A DNA stretch of 64,000 nt. It comes from Arcanobacterium wilhelmae (lineage in GTDB: Bacteria; Actinomycetota; Actinomycetes; Actinomycetales; Actinomycetaceae). The stretch covers positions 930,001 to 994,000 of the forward strand of contig NZ_CP121247.1 in assembly GCF_029632765.1 (NCBI RefSeq). Direction: 5' to 3'. The notes under the pieces were generated by a model, which was given only the letters and a program-made list of their open reading frames with translations, was not told the DNA's origin and did not search any database. Positions 49,148 through 56,867 of the stretch are shown one piece after another. The position numbers and the translations under genes are program-made. Within the stretch, counting starts at the first letter, position 1. Every line of letters starts with the position of its first letter.

Positions 49148-50374
49148 ATGAGAGTCGATCTGTTTTCTCGCGAGTTTCCGCCACACGTGTACGGGGGAGC
49201 GGGTGTGCACGTGACGGAACTTTCACGGGTTCTGGCGTTGCATGCGGATGTACATGTTCACGCGTTCGACGGCCCCCGTCCGACGTCAGTGCCGGGGGTG
49301 ACTGTGCACGGTTACGACGCCGTGGCGGAACTTTCGCAGGCAAACAGCGCAATCGGTTCCCTCGGCGTCGATCTTGAAATGGTTGCAGGCGCCGAGGGTG
49401 CGGATATCGTACACTCTCACACCTGGTATGCGAACATGGCAGGCCATCTGGCCAAGTTGCTCTACGGCGTGCCTCACGTAATCTCTGCACACTCGTTGGA
49501 ACCGTTGCGGCCATGGAAGCGCGAACAGCTCGGAGGTGGTTATCAGGTTTCGAGTTGGATGGAGCGAACTGCCTACGAGAGTGCGGATGCGATCATCGCC
49601 GTCTCGAACGCGATGAAGGAGGATATCCTGCGCGTCTATCCGGCGGTTCGTGAAGAAAGCGTGCACGTGATCCACAACGGCATTGATCTTGATGCCTGGA
49701 AGGCGCCTCAAACGCAGGAGGAATGGGTGGCCGCGCGGGAACGATTCCGTGCGACAGGCCTGGACCCTGAGCGGCCCACGATCGTGTTCGTTGGCAGGAT
49801 CACCCGACAAAAGGGTGTGCCGTACCTCCTGCGCGCACTCAAGTATGTGGATCTTGGTGTGCAGGTGCTCCTTCTCGCTGGAGCGCCCGATACGCCTGAG
49901 ATCGCGAAGGAAACGCGCTCTCTCGTCGAAGAGCTTCAACGCGAACGCGAAGGAGTGGTGTGGATCGACGAACACCTTCCGCATACGGATATTGTCGCCC
50001 TCGAATCTTGCTCGACCACCTTCGTCACGCCGTCGATCTACGAACCGCTGGGAATCGTGAATCTCGAGGCAATGGGTGTGGGCCTGCCCGTCGTCGGCAC
50101 CAATACCGGGGGGATCCCCGACTGTATCGTCCACGGCGAAACCGGCCTCCTCGTCGATATCGAGCAATTGGACGATGGAACTGGCACTCCACTCGATCCG
50201 CCTGCGTTCGAACGCGCCCTCGGTGAAGCACTCCAAGCAATGGTCACTGACCCGCAACGAGCTGCGCAGATGGGAGCCGCGGGCCGGAGTCGGGTAGAAG
50301 AACACTTCGCATGGCACGCCATCGGCGAACAGACCATGAAACTATATACCGACGTCGTAGCTTCGCATTCCTGA
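49148..50374 (+). CDS. glgA: Glycogen synthase, Corynebacterium type
   Basis: GT4-fold glycosyltransferase of 408 residues: PPHVYGGAGVHVTELSRVL near the N-terminus (glucan site), VHVIHNGIDLDAW, FVGRITRQKGVPYLLRAL (about 216-233) and the nucleotide-sugar motif EPLGIVNLEAMGVGLPVVGTNTGGIPDCIVHGETG (about 299-333). In this clade the enzyme may also act as the maltose-1-phosphate-forming GlgM of Actinobacteria, so the exact product is uncertain. ATG 49148 follows GAAGGAG. Confidence 0.92.
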   Translation: MRVDLFSREFPPHVYGGAGVHVTELSRVLALHADVHVHAFDGPRPTSVPGVTVHGYDAVAELSQANSAIGSLGVDLEMVAGAEGADIVHSHTWYANMAGHLAKLLYGVPHVISAHSLEPLRPWKREQLGGGYQVSSWMERTAYESADAIIAVSNAMKEDILRVYPAVREESVHVIHNGIDLDAWKAPQTQEEWVAARERFRATGLDPERPTIVFVGRITRQKGVPYLLRALKYVDLGVQVLLLAGAPDTPEIAKETRSLVEELQREREGVVWIDEHLPHTDIVALESCSTTFVTPSIYEPLGIVNLEAMGVGLPVVGTNTGGIPDCIVHGETGLLVDIEQLDDGTGTPLDPPAFERALGEALQAMVTDPQRAAQMGAAGRSRVEEHFAWHAIGEQTMKLYTDVVASHS

Positions 50375-50391
50375 AAGGTTCCACAATCGGC

Positions 50392-50397
50392 TACTCT
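50392..50397 (+). promoter_or_regulatory. -10 hexamer for leaderless ABC ATPase mRNA
   Basis: TACTCT ends 6 nt before ATG 50404; the gap TGAGCC has no Shine-Dalgarno. Confidence 0.4.
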
Positions 50398-50403
50398 TGA
50401 GCC

Positions 50404-51186
50404 ATGGGTGATGTATGCGAAGTTGCAAACGTATCGGTCGTGCGCTCGGGCGCAGAAATTCTCAGCAACGTTAGCTGGGGGCTCAACGAGGGCGAACGTT
50501 GGGTTGTTCTCGGCCCGAACGGCGCGGGAAAAACCACGCTAATTCAGCTTTTGGCGGGGCGTCTTTTCCCAACGAGTGGCTCAGTGTCTGTAATCGGTGA
50601 GGATCTCGCCGAGGTTTCTGCCGAGGAAATCCAGCCACTGATCGGGCTTGCCTCAGCGGCGCTTGACGCCAAGATCCCCGCAACTGAGAAAGTCCTCGAC
50701 GTCGTGCGTACCGCTGCGTGGGGGAAAACCGTCAGTTGGCGCGAATCATACGAAACGGAAGATACGGATCGAGCCGCGTCGCTGCTTTCACTCCTCGGAG
50801 TTGGCGAGCTTGCCGATCGAGAGTACCGGACGCTTTCTTCAGGAGAGCGCAAGCGCGTTGCTACGGCGAGAGCGCTCATGCCCAACCCCGAGATCCTCAT
50901 TCTCGACGAGCCAGCAGCCGGACTCGATTTGGCAGGCCGAGAGCACCTCATGTCGAGCCTGTCTTCGCTCGCGTCCGAAAACGGAGCACCCGTGATGGTT
51001 CTCGTTACTCACCATGTCGAAGAGATCCCTGCAGGCTTCACCCATGCTCTGCTCCTCAAAGAGGGGAAGGTAGCGGCCAGTGGCCCCATCTCGTCGACTT
51101 TGACTGAACAGAACCTGTCTAACGTCTTCGGTCTGCCCATTCAGCTACACACAAGTGGCGGACGCTTTACCGCAACCGCACGATAG
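50404..51186 (+). CDS. Orphan ABC ATPase
   Basis: The 260-residue ATP-binding subunit has Walker A GPNGAGKT (about 39-46), Q-loop, signature LSSGERKRVATARAL (about 143-157) and Walker B ILILDEPAAGLD, then a His-loop THH. No permease or binding protein is adjacent. Its closest resemblance is to FeuD/ModF-like or Ycf16-type soluble ATPases seen near NfeD/SPFH genes in Actinobacteria. Whether it serves a distant permease cannot be told. Confidence 0.85.
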   Translation: MGDVCEVANVSVVRSGAEILSNVSWGLNEGERWVVLGPNGAGKTTLIQLLAGRLFPTSGSVSVIGEDLAEVSAEEIQPLIGLASAALDAKIPATEKVLDVVRTAAWGKTVSWRESYETEDTDRAASLLSLLGVGELADREYRTLSSGERKRVATARALMPNPEILILDEPAAGLDLAGREHLMSSLSSLASENGAPVMVLVTHHVEEIPAGFTHALLLKEGKVAASGPISSTLTEQNLSNVFGLPIQLHTSGGRFTATAR

Positions 51187-51193
51187 GAATAAC

Positions 51194-51619
51194 ATGTCAC
51201 CGATTATCTGGGCACTCATCGCAGTGGTTCTCGTGATCATCGAGGCCCTCGTCGTCGATTTCACGTTCCTGATGATCGCCGCTGGCGCGCTCGCTGGCGT
51301 CGTCACAGCTCTCGCAACGGACGCACTCGCGCCACAAATCGTGGTGGCGGCAATCGTTGCAGTATTGGGTCTCATCTTCGTTCGGCCATACTTTAGGAAC
51401 TATTTTTCGAAAGACAAGCAGCTCGAGTCGAACGTCTACGCACTTGAAGGAAAAAACGCCAACACGCTCACTCGCGTCACTTCAGACGCCGGTCAAGTCA
51501 AGATCAATGGCGAAGTCTGGAGCGCTCGAGCGCTCGACGGCGAGATTCCTGTGAATACGCAAGTCCGAGTCGTGTCGGTGCACGGAGCGACGCTCATCGT
51601 GTCACCGGCGTCGGCGTAA
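51194..51619 (+). CDS. NfeD-family membrane protein
   Basis: The 141-residue protein has two or three membrane helices (about 5-75) and a C-terminal OB-fold (about 85-139: LTRVTSDAGQVKINGEVWSARALDGE), the short NfeD1b arrangement. NfeD proteins partner with SPFH proteins in membrane microdomains, and the SPFH gene follows 21 nt later. ATG 51194 follows AGGAAT; the frame upstream to 51155 overlaps the ABC gene. Confidence 0.88.
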   Translation: MSPIIWALIAVVLVIIEALVVDFTFLMIAAGALAGVVTALATDALAPQIVVAAIVAVLGLIFVRPYFRNYFSKDKQLESNVYALEGKNANTLTRVTSDAGQVKINGEVWSARALDGEIPVNTQVRVVSVHGATLIVSPASA

Positions 51620-51640
51620 TTAATTGAGAGAGGGTACCTC

Positions 51641-52735
51641 ATGCCTCCCATCGCAAATATTGGAACTATCCTGCTCATCGCGATCGTCGTGTTGGCGATT
51701 GTCGTGGTGTTCAAGGCCGTCATCCAGGTTCATCAAGGCCACACCGTGATTGTGGAACGCCTGGGCAAGTTCCACACTGTTCTGACCCCAGGTCTTCATT
51801 TCCTTGTGCCGTTCATCGATTCGGTGCGCCAGCGTATCGACATGCGCGAGCAGGTGGTCTCGTTCCCGCCGCAGTCGGTAATTACCTCTGACAACATCGT
51901 GGTCTCCATCGACACAGTCATCTACTACCAGGTGACCCAGCCGCAGTGGGCCACTTACGAGATCGCGAACCCGCTCCAGGCGATCGAGCAGCTCGCAGTC
52001 ACCACGCTGCGTAACATCATCGGCTCGATGGATATGGAGCAGGCTCTGACCGGGCGAGACCAGATCAACGGGCAACTGCGTGGCGTCCTCGACGAGGCGA
52101 CCGGCCGATGGGGAATCCGCGTGTCCCGCGTGGAGCTCAAGGCGATCGACCCGCCGGCAACCGTCCAGTCTGCGATGGAGCAGCAGATGAAGGCAGAACG
52201 AGACCGCCGCGCCGCGATCCTCACCGCTGAGGGTGTCAAGCAGTCCGAGATTCTCACCGCTGAGGGCGAAAAGCAGTCTGCGATTTTGCGAGCCGAGGGC
52301 CAAGCGCAAGCGACGATCCTCAAGGCACAAGGCGAATCGCGCGCTATTTTGCAGGTCTTCGACGCTATCCACCGCGGCAACGCCGATCCGAAGCTACTCT
52401 CGTACGAGTACCTGAAGATGTTGCCGCAGATCGCGAACTCGTCGTCGTCGAAGTTGTGGATCGTTCCCACAGAGCTGACGGCTGCTCTCGATTCGGTATC
52501 GAAGGGCTTCGCGGGCTTCGGCGAGGCAGGCGCCAGCGCAGATCTTCGCGACGGCGAAGGGCTCTCGGACACGCTCGGTGCCACGGCGCTCCAGGATATC
52601 GACGAGGCGCTCGCCGATGCCCGTTCACAGGCGTCGAAGGCGTCGAACGAGGCGGAGGCATCTGGAACAGCGTCCGGTTCCCCGTTCGATCCAGACGCTG
52701 CACTCGGGCAGGCTCCGAACGACCCTAACGCCTAA
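51641..52735 (+). CDS. SPFH/stomatin-like protein (QmcA type)
   Basis: The 364-residue protein has an N-terminal membrane anchor (about 6-27), the SPFH/Band 7 domain (about 30-195: GHTVIVERLGKFHTVLTPGLHFLVPFID, TSDNIVVSIDTVIYYQVT), a long coiled coil (about 180-260, AEGVKQSEILTAEGEKQSAIL) and an acidic, Ala/Ser-rich tail. It likely oligomerises into a membrane scaffold with the adjacent NfeD. AGAGAGGG precedes the ATG. A strong terminator follows 8 nt after the stop. Confidence 0.93.
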   Translation: MPPIANIGTILLIAIVVLAIVVVFKAVIQVHQGHTVIVERLGKFHTVLTPGLHFLVPFIDSVRQRIDMREQVVSFPPQSVITSDNIVVSIDTVIYYQVTQPQWATYEIANPLQAIEQLAVTTLRNIIGSMDMEQALTGRDQINGQLRGVLDEATGRWGIRVSRVELKAIDPPATVQSAMEQQMKAERDRRAAILTAEGVKQSEILTAEGEKQSAILRAEGQAQATILKAQGESRAILQVFDAIHRGNADPKLLSYEYLKMLPQIANSSSSKLWIVPTELTAALDSVSKGFAGFGEAGASADLRDGEGLSDTLGATALQDIDEALADARSQASKASNEAEASGTASGSPFDPDAALGQAPNDPNA

Positions 52736-52743
52736 ACACGCGT

Positions 52744-52783
52744 AAAATATCGGGGGCGCACATTTTGCGCCCCCGATATTTTT
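52744..52783 (+). terminator. Terminator after the SPFH gene
   Basis: Arms 52744-52760 and 52766-52782 (A4TATCGGGGGCGCA and complement) form a 17-bp stem ending in a T-run. Confidence 0.93.
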
Positions 52784-52807
52784 GTGGCCACCACTGAGGA
52801 GAACACC

Positions 52808-53644
52808 GTGTTCGTACCGATCGACTCGCTCGACGATCCGCGTCTGGAAGACTACACCCGCCTCACCGACGTCGCCCTTCGGCGCAAACTCGAAACCGAA
52901 CGCGGGCTGTACATGGCAGAGGGCGACAAAGTGATGACGCGTGCCGTAGCCGGCGGCCACACGCCGCGTTCTTTTCTCACTGCGCCGAAGTTCCTTCCCG
53001 TGATTGAGCCAGTCATCGCACAAGCGACGGGCTTCGATGACGGTGGTGAGGTTCCTGTGTTTGTTGCGAGTGACGTGCTTATGGAGGAACTGACGGGATT
53101 CCACGTGCACCGGGGTGCCCTGGCGGCCTTTAACCGTCCCGAGCTGCCTTCCGTCGAAAAGGTACTGGAGGGAGCGCACAGGATTCTGGTCTTGGAAAAC
53201 CTCGTGAATCACACCAACGTGGGGGCCGTGTTCCGCAGCGCTGCGGCGCTGAACATCGATGCCGTGCTTGCCACGCCCACGTGCTCAGACCCGCTCTATC
53301 GGCGCGCCGTTCGCGTTTCGATGGGGACCGTTTTTCAAGTTCCATGGACACGCATTGAAGACTGGCCACGCTCGATTTCACAGCTGAAAGACACCGGCTG
53401 GATTACGGCGTCGCTTGCGCTTCGTGACGACGCTCTTGCGATCGACGAATTCTCAGCCCTCGAATCGGTCCGTGATCCGGAATCCAAAGTTGCGCTGATT
53501 TTGGGGACCGAAGGTGACGGTCTGTCGTCGCGCACGATCGCGAGCGCAGACTATTCGGTGATTATTCCGATGGCGCATGGCGTGGACTCGTTGAACGTTG
53601 CAGCTGCCGGCGCGCTGGCCGCATGGGAACTCCGACGCCGGTAA
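52808..53644 (+). CDS. TrmH-family RNA 2'-O-methyltransferase
   Basis: SPOUT methyltransferase of 278 residues with an N-terminal L30e-like domain (about 1-105) and C-terminal knot motifs ENLVNHTNVGAVFRSAAALNIDAVL (about 130-154), LILGTEGDGLSSRTI and PMAHGVDSLNVAAAGALAAW. The frame opens at GTG 52784, right at the end of the terminator, but GAGGAG (52796-52801) sits 6 nt before GTG 52808, which I prefer. The target nucleotide is unknown; it is distinct from the SPOUT enzyme at 13540. Confidence 0.88.
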   Translation: MFVPIDSLDDPRLEDYTRLTDVALRRKLETERGLYMAEGDKVMTRAVAGGHTPRSFLTAPKFLPVIEPVIAQATGFDDGGEVPVFVASDVLMEELTGFHVHRGALAAFNRPELPSVEKVLEGAHRILVLENLVNHTNVGAVFRSAAALNIDAVLATPTCSDPLYRRAVRVSMGTVFQVPWTRIEDWPRSISQLKDTGWITASLALRDDALAIDEFSALESVRDPESKVALILGTEGDGLSSRTIASADYSVIIPMAHGVDSLNVAAAGALAAWELRRR

Positions 53645-53647
53645 GGC

Positions 53648-53965
53648 TCAGTTGTACTTTCGGTACTCGGTGGGGCCGAAGGTTTCTTCTGCCTCGTTAT
53701 AGGCGACTTCGGCGTCGCCAATGAGATCTTGCACATCGCAACCAAGCACGCGGGTGAGGCGAATGAGCGTAGTGAGCCGAGGATTAGCGGGCTTATTGCT
53801 CTTGTGATCGGAACGCGCGTATTCGAGATCTTGGTAGGTGCGGCGGTCCAGGCCCGCTTGTAGAGCAACTTCTTCTTGGGTGAGACCCAGTTCCTTACGA
53901 CGGCGGGCGATCGTTTTTGCCAGAGTTGATGCAAGGATACGGTCAGATTCAGGTACATCGGTCAC
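53648..53965 (-). CDS. XRE-family transcriptional regulator
   Basis: The 105-residue protein carries a HTH_XRE domain (about 14-80: TIARRRKELGLTQEEVALQAGLDRRTYQDLE, then RLTTLIRLTRVLGCDVQDLI). It has no ligand-binding or peptidase domain. The start is GTG 53963-53965; CACAAT (53972-53977, minus strand) ends 6 nt before it with no SD. A 32-nt perfect palindrome lies 27 nt upstream and may be its operator. It is 3 nt from the convergent TrmH-family gene; the regulon is unknown. Confidence 0.88.
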   Translation of the reverse strand: MTDVPESDRILASTLAKTIARRRKELGLTQEEVALQAGLDRRTYQDLEYARSDHKSNKPANPRLTTLIRLTRVLGCDVQDLIGDAEVAYNEAEETFGPTEYRKYN

Positions 53966-53971
53966 CCGGCC

Positions 53972-53977
53972 ATTGTG
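53972..53977 (-). promoter_or_regulatory. -10-like hexamer for leaderless XRE mRNA
   Basis: CACAAT on the minus strand ends 6 nt (GGCCGG) before the GTG start. Confidence 0.35.
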
Positions 53978-53991
53978 AACGCCGCTTCACG

Positions 53992-54023
53992 AGGTGAGTG
54001 CGGGGTATACCCCGCACTCACCT
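53992..54023. repeat. 32-nt perfect palindrome between XRE gene and trmL
   Basis: AGGTGAGTGCGGGGTA (53992-54007) is followed directly by its complement (54008-54023) with no spacer. It lies downstream of trmL and upstream of the XRE gene on the same strand. It has no T-run, so it can be a weak terminator, an operator for the XRE protein, or both. Confidence 0.7.
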
Positions 54024-54064
54024 AAATCACATTTTCGCAGGTCAGAGTGGGGATGCGAAGGGTT

Positions 54065-54544
54065 TTAATTCCCAAAGAGTGCAGAGCCTTGGTAACCGAG
54101 CTGTCGCCACGCTTCATAGACTGCGATCGAAGCAGAGTTTGCGAGGTTGAGCGACCTTCGCCCCTCGAGCATCGGGATTCGCAGGAGAGACGTAATGCGT
54201 GCGTCGTCGAGGACTGACTGGGGGAGACCCGTTGGCTCTGAACCAAACAGGAGTACGTCGTCGTCGCGATAACTGACAGACGCGAAGTTGTTGTCGGTGT
54301 GCGAAGTGAAAGCGAAGATACGTGCTTCGTCGCCGAAATATTGTTTTGTTTCCTCCCAGTTTGGGTGGATGACGACATCGGCGAGGTCGTGGTAATCGAG
54401 CCCTGCCCGCTTGAGGTGCGTGTCCGAAAAATCGAATGCGAGGGGCTCCACGAGATGGAGGCGTGCGCCGGTACAGGCGGCAAGTCGGATAGCGTTTCCC
54501 GTGTTTCCTGGGATCTTTGGTTCGTGAAAAATGAAATGTAGCAC
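54065..54544 (-). CDS. trmL: tRNA (cytidine/uridine-2'-O-)-methyltransferase TrmL
   Basis: Small SPOUT enzyme (159 residues) that methylates the wobble ribose of some tRNA-Leu. It has the TrmL pattern [22 protein letters not shown] (about 2-23), [11 protein letters not shown] (about 44-54), [11 protein letters not shown] (about 97-107) and [23 protein letters not shown]. The start is GTG 54542-54544. A TACATT hexamer ends 7 nt before the GTG and no SD is present. An inverted repeat brackets the hexamer and overlaps the start codon. Confidence 0.92.
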   Translation of the reverse strand: MLHFIFHEPKIPGNTGNAIRLAACTGARLHLVEPLAFDFSDTHLKRAGLDYHDLADVVIHPNWEETKQYFGDEARIFAFTSHTDNNFASVSYRDDDVLLFGSEPTGLPQSVLDDARITSLLRIPMLEGRRSLNLANSASIAVYEAWRQLGYQGSALFGN

Positions 54545-54566
54545 GTGAAATAATGTATCTCACGTG
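54542..54566. promoter_or_regulatory. Inverted repeat bracketing the trmL -10
   Basis: CACGTGA (54542-54548) and TCACGTG (54560-54566) are perfect inverted arms 11 nt apart. Between them on the minus strand lies TACATT (54552-54557), the probable trmL -10; the first arm includes the GTG start codon. An operator for an unknown regulator is the simplest reading. Confidence 0.5.
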
Positions 54567-54653
54567 GGTATTTTTCTTCGAATTTTCGCCGATCTGTGTG
54601 GCGGGCGGAAAAATGATCTCGATTTTTTGTCATACCCCTCCATAAGATAGTTA

Positions 54654-54669
54654 TCGAACAAGTGTTCGA
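54654..54669. promoter_or_regulatory. LexA (SOS) box of imuA-imuB-dnaE2
   Basis: TCGAAC-AAGT-GTTCGA is a perfect match to the actinobacterial LexA palindrome. It lies 15 nt upstream of the imuA ATG, just downstream of a TAAGAT hexamer (54643-54648), where bound LexA would block transcription. Confidence 0.93.
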
Positions 54670-54684
54670 GAGAAGGGAGAGGGA

Positions 54685-55323
54685 ATGAATGCCAAGCTCG
54701 CTGCTGCGCGTGCGGCCCTTGCGGTTGCTGAAGATCGTCTCGGCATCAGTAGCGCACGCACAGATGGGTATGCCGTTCCTCGTTATCTCTCAGCGGTGTT
54801 TCCCCGTGGGGTTGTGAAGGGCCAAGCATATGTGGCATCTGGTTCGCCGATGTTGCCCTACTTGTTGGCCGGTGCCGCGGCGCAAGCGGGTGCGTGGGTA
54901 GCGATGGTCGGAATTGGTAACGTGAGTTGGTCTGCTACGGATGCGTGCGGCATCGAGCGCGAGCGCTTGGCGTACATCCCACACGTGGATTCTTTTGGTC
55001 CACAGGTGATCAGTGCTCTTGTGGATTCTTTTGATGTGCTCCTCGTGGGAGAAGTAGGCATGAGTAGCCGCCAAGCGCGGAGCTTGGAACGGCGTGTGCG
55101 TTCCAGAGGGAAAGTCGTGATTGCTCCCAGATGGCCAGAGGGCGAAAACGTCTCGATGCATCTTGCTTCTGTGGAGGGTTTACGTGATGGACGCGGGCAT
55201 ATTTCGTCGATGGACTACGATATTTCTTCGCAATTTGGGCATGTGCGCGTTTCCTATGCTCGCGGGGTGTGGGCCGAAAAGCCGAATTTTGGGTATTCAC
55301 CGCTTGAGGTGGTACGGGCATGA
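54685..55323 (+). CDS. imuA: ImuA'-type SOS mutagenesis accessory protein
   Basis: The 212-residue protein corresponds to the mycobacterial ImuA' accessory factor, a RecA-like fold without an obvious Walker A (SGSPMLPYLLAGAAAQAGAWVAMVG, about 51-75, occupies that position). It works with ImuB and DnaE2 in damage-induced translesion synthesis. ATG 54685 follows GAAGGGAGAGGG. It overlaps imuB by 4 nt and is led by a perfect LexA box. Sequence similarity of this family is low, so the call rests partly on gene order. Confidence 0.82.
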   Translation: MNAKLAAARAALAVAEDRLGISSARTDGYAVPRYLSAVFPRGVVKGQAYVASGSPMLPYLLAGAAAQAGAWVAMVGIGNVSWSATDACGIERERLAYIPHVDSFGPQVISALVDSFDVLLVGEVGMSSRQARSLERRVRSRGKVVIAPRWPEGENVSMHLASVEGLRDGRGHISSMDYDISSQFGHVRVSYARGVWAEKPNFGYSPLEVVRA

Positions 55324-56867
55324 GGATGGGTGCAGTATGGATTCCTGATTGGCCTGTTGTGAGTGCCGGAATGCACCTCGGCGAAAAAGCGGGAACGCCT
55401 TTGGCCGTTACTGAGGGCGGGAAAGTAGTAGCAGCGAATCCTCAAGCGCGAGCCCTCGGTGTCCGCGATGCGATGACATCGCGGCAAGTACGTATGCGCG
55501 GTGTGAGGTCAATTCCACGTTCTCGCGAGCGCGAAGCCATTGATTTTGAGTTGGTGGTTGAAGCCGTCCATCGGCTGGTTGCCAATTGCCTTGTGATCTC
55601 AAGCGGAGATCTCGTTTTTGTGGCGCGTGGGCCTGTGAAGAGTGCTGGGAATGAGGAACGTTTGGCAGAAGCGTTGATCGGGGTGATCGCGGAAGAAACA
55701 GGCACGGAGGCCCACATTGGCTTTGGTGAAGGCGCGCTCTGTGCGGTGGTCGCAGCGAGGGAAGATGCGGCGCCGCAGTGCGCAGACGAGTTCCTGGCCG
55801 ATAAACCGGTGGGAGTTTTACGGCTATTAGCAGCCAGCGGCCGGATCGAGCGCGAATGTTCTGATTATCTGAGCGCTCTGGAAGGTCTCGGAGTGAGAAC
55901 TCTCGGGCAACTAAAAACGATGGATAAAACAGCGGTGATTTCACGTTTCGGAGGGGTCGCCCAATGGGCCTACCGGCTGGTTGAGGGGGAAGATTCTTTC
56001 TCTGTGAAGAGTCAGAGTTCCGAGAAACATGTGAGTGTCCTACAAACGTTCGATACTCCGATTGCGAATATCGAGCAGGCGGCGTTCATCGCGCGGCACA
56101 TGGCACACGAACTCAGCGAAAAGCTCAGTTACCACGGAAAATCTGCACGTGGATTGCTGGTGAATGCGCGTTCCGAGCAGGGCGGCGAACGGGCTCGAGC
56201 GTGGTATATCGAGGCGCCCACAGAACGTGACATCGTCGACCGTGTTCGGTGGCAACTGGCTAGCTGGATTGGCGACGGCGAACACGCTCCGCGCTCCGCA
56301 CTCGTGTCTGTCGCTATTAGCGCCACCTCTCTGTTCCCTCTGGGGATTGATCAAGGGAAGTTGTGGGGCGGGAGCGCTACACAAGGGCGCAGTATCTCGC
56401 AGGCAGTCGCCCGCGTCCAGAGTCTTCTGGGGGAGATGAGCGTGCTTGTTCCTGAATTCATTGGCGGAAGGTATCCGCAAGAGGCTTACCAGTTGCGTGG
56501 GTGGTCAGAGCCAGCGTCTAGTGTGCGCACAGGGACATGGCCAGGAGCGTTGCCACATCCGTGGCCAACAAGCGTCGAAAATGCTCCTCTTTCTGCAACG
56601 CTTATCGACGGCGAAGGCCACCCCTGTAGCGTTGGTCAGATCGGCGAATTCATCTGTGACGAAGGGTGCGTTTTACCAGCACCCGCGGTCTATCAAAGAG
56701 GAAAAACGGAAAGCAAGATCCTGCATTTTGCAGGCCCGTGGCTACAAGACACCAGTTGGTGGGCAAAGCGTGAACTCTACGCATGGTGTCAGCTCGAAAC
56801 AGGTAATGGAGCAGTTCTCGTTTTGCGTCATGGTGGGCGCTGGTGGCAAGTAGGGAGGTACTGGTGA
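55320..56867 (+). CDS. imuB: ImuB, catalytically inactive Y-family polymerase-like adaptor
   Basis: The 515-residue protein is a Y-family (DinB/UmuC-like) homologue. The N-terminal VWIPDWPVV replaces the first catalytic acidic motif, and the second acidic pair is also not evident, as in mycobacterial ImuB, which is an adaptor rather than a polymerase. A QGKLWG sequence (345-350) resembles the clamp-binding QLPLWG of mycobacterial ImuB in sequence and position. The C-terminal part (about 400-515) would bind ImuA' and DnaE2. It overlaps imuA and dnaE2 by 4 nt each. Confidence 0.9.
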   Translation: MRMGAVWIPDWPVVSAGMHLGEKAGTPLAVTEGGKVVAANPQARALGVRDAMTSRQVRMRGVRSIPRSREREAIDFELVVEAVHRLVANCLVISSGDLVFVARGPVKSAGNEERLAEALIGVIAEETGTEAHIGFGEGALCAVVAAREDAAPQCADEFLADKPVGVLRLLAASGRIERECSDYLSALEGLGVRTLGQLKTMDKTAVISRFGGVAQWAYRLVEGEDSFSVKSQSSEKHVSVLQTFDTPIANIEQAAFIARHMAHELSEKLSYHGKSARGLLVNARSEQGGERARAWYIEAPTERDIVDRVRWQLASWIGDGEHAPRSALVSVAISATSLFPLGIDQGKLWGGSATQGRSISQAVARVQSLLGEMSVLVPEFIGGRYPQEAYQLRGWSEPASSVRTGTWPGALPHPWPTSVENAPLSATLIDGEGHPCSVGQIGEFICDEGCVLPAPAVYQRGKTESKILHFAGPWLQDTSWWAKRELYAWCQLETGNGAVLVLRHGGRWWQVGRYW

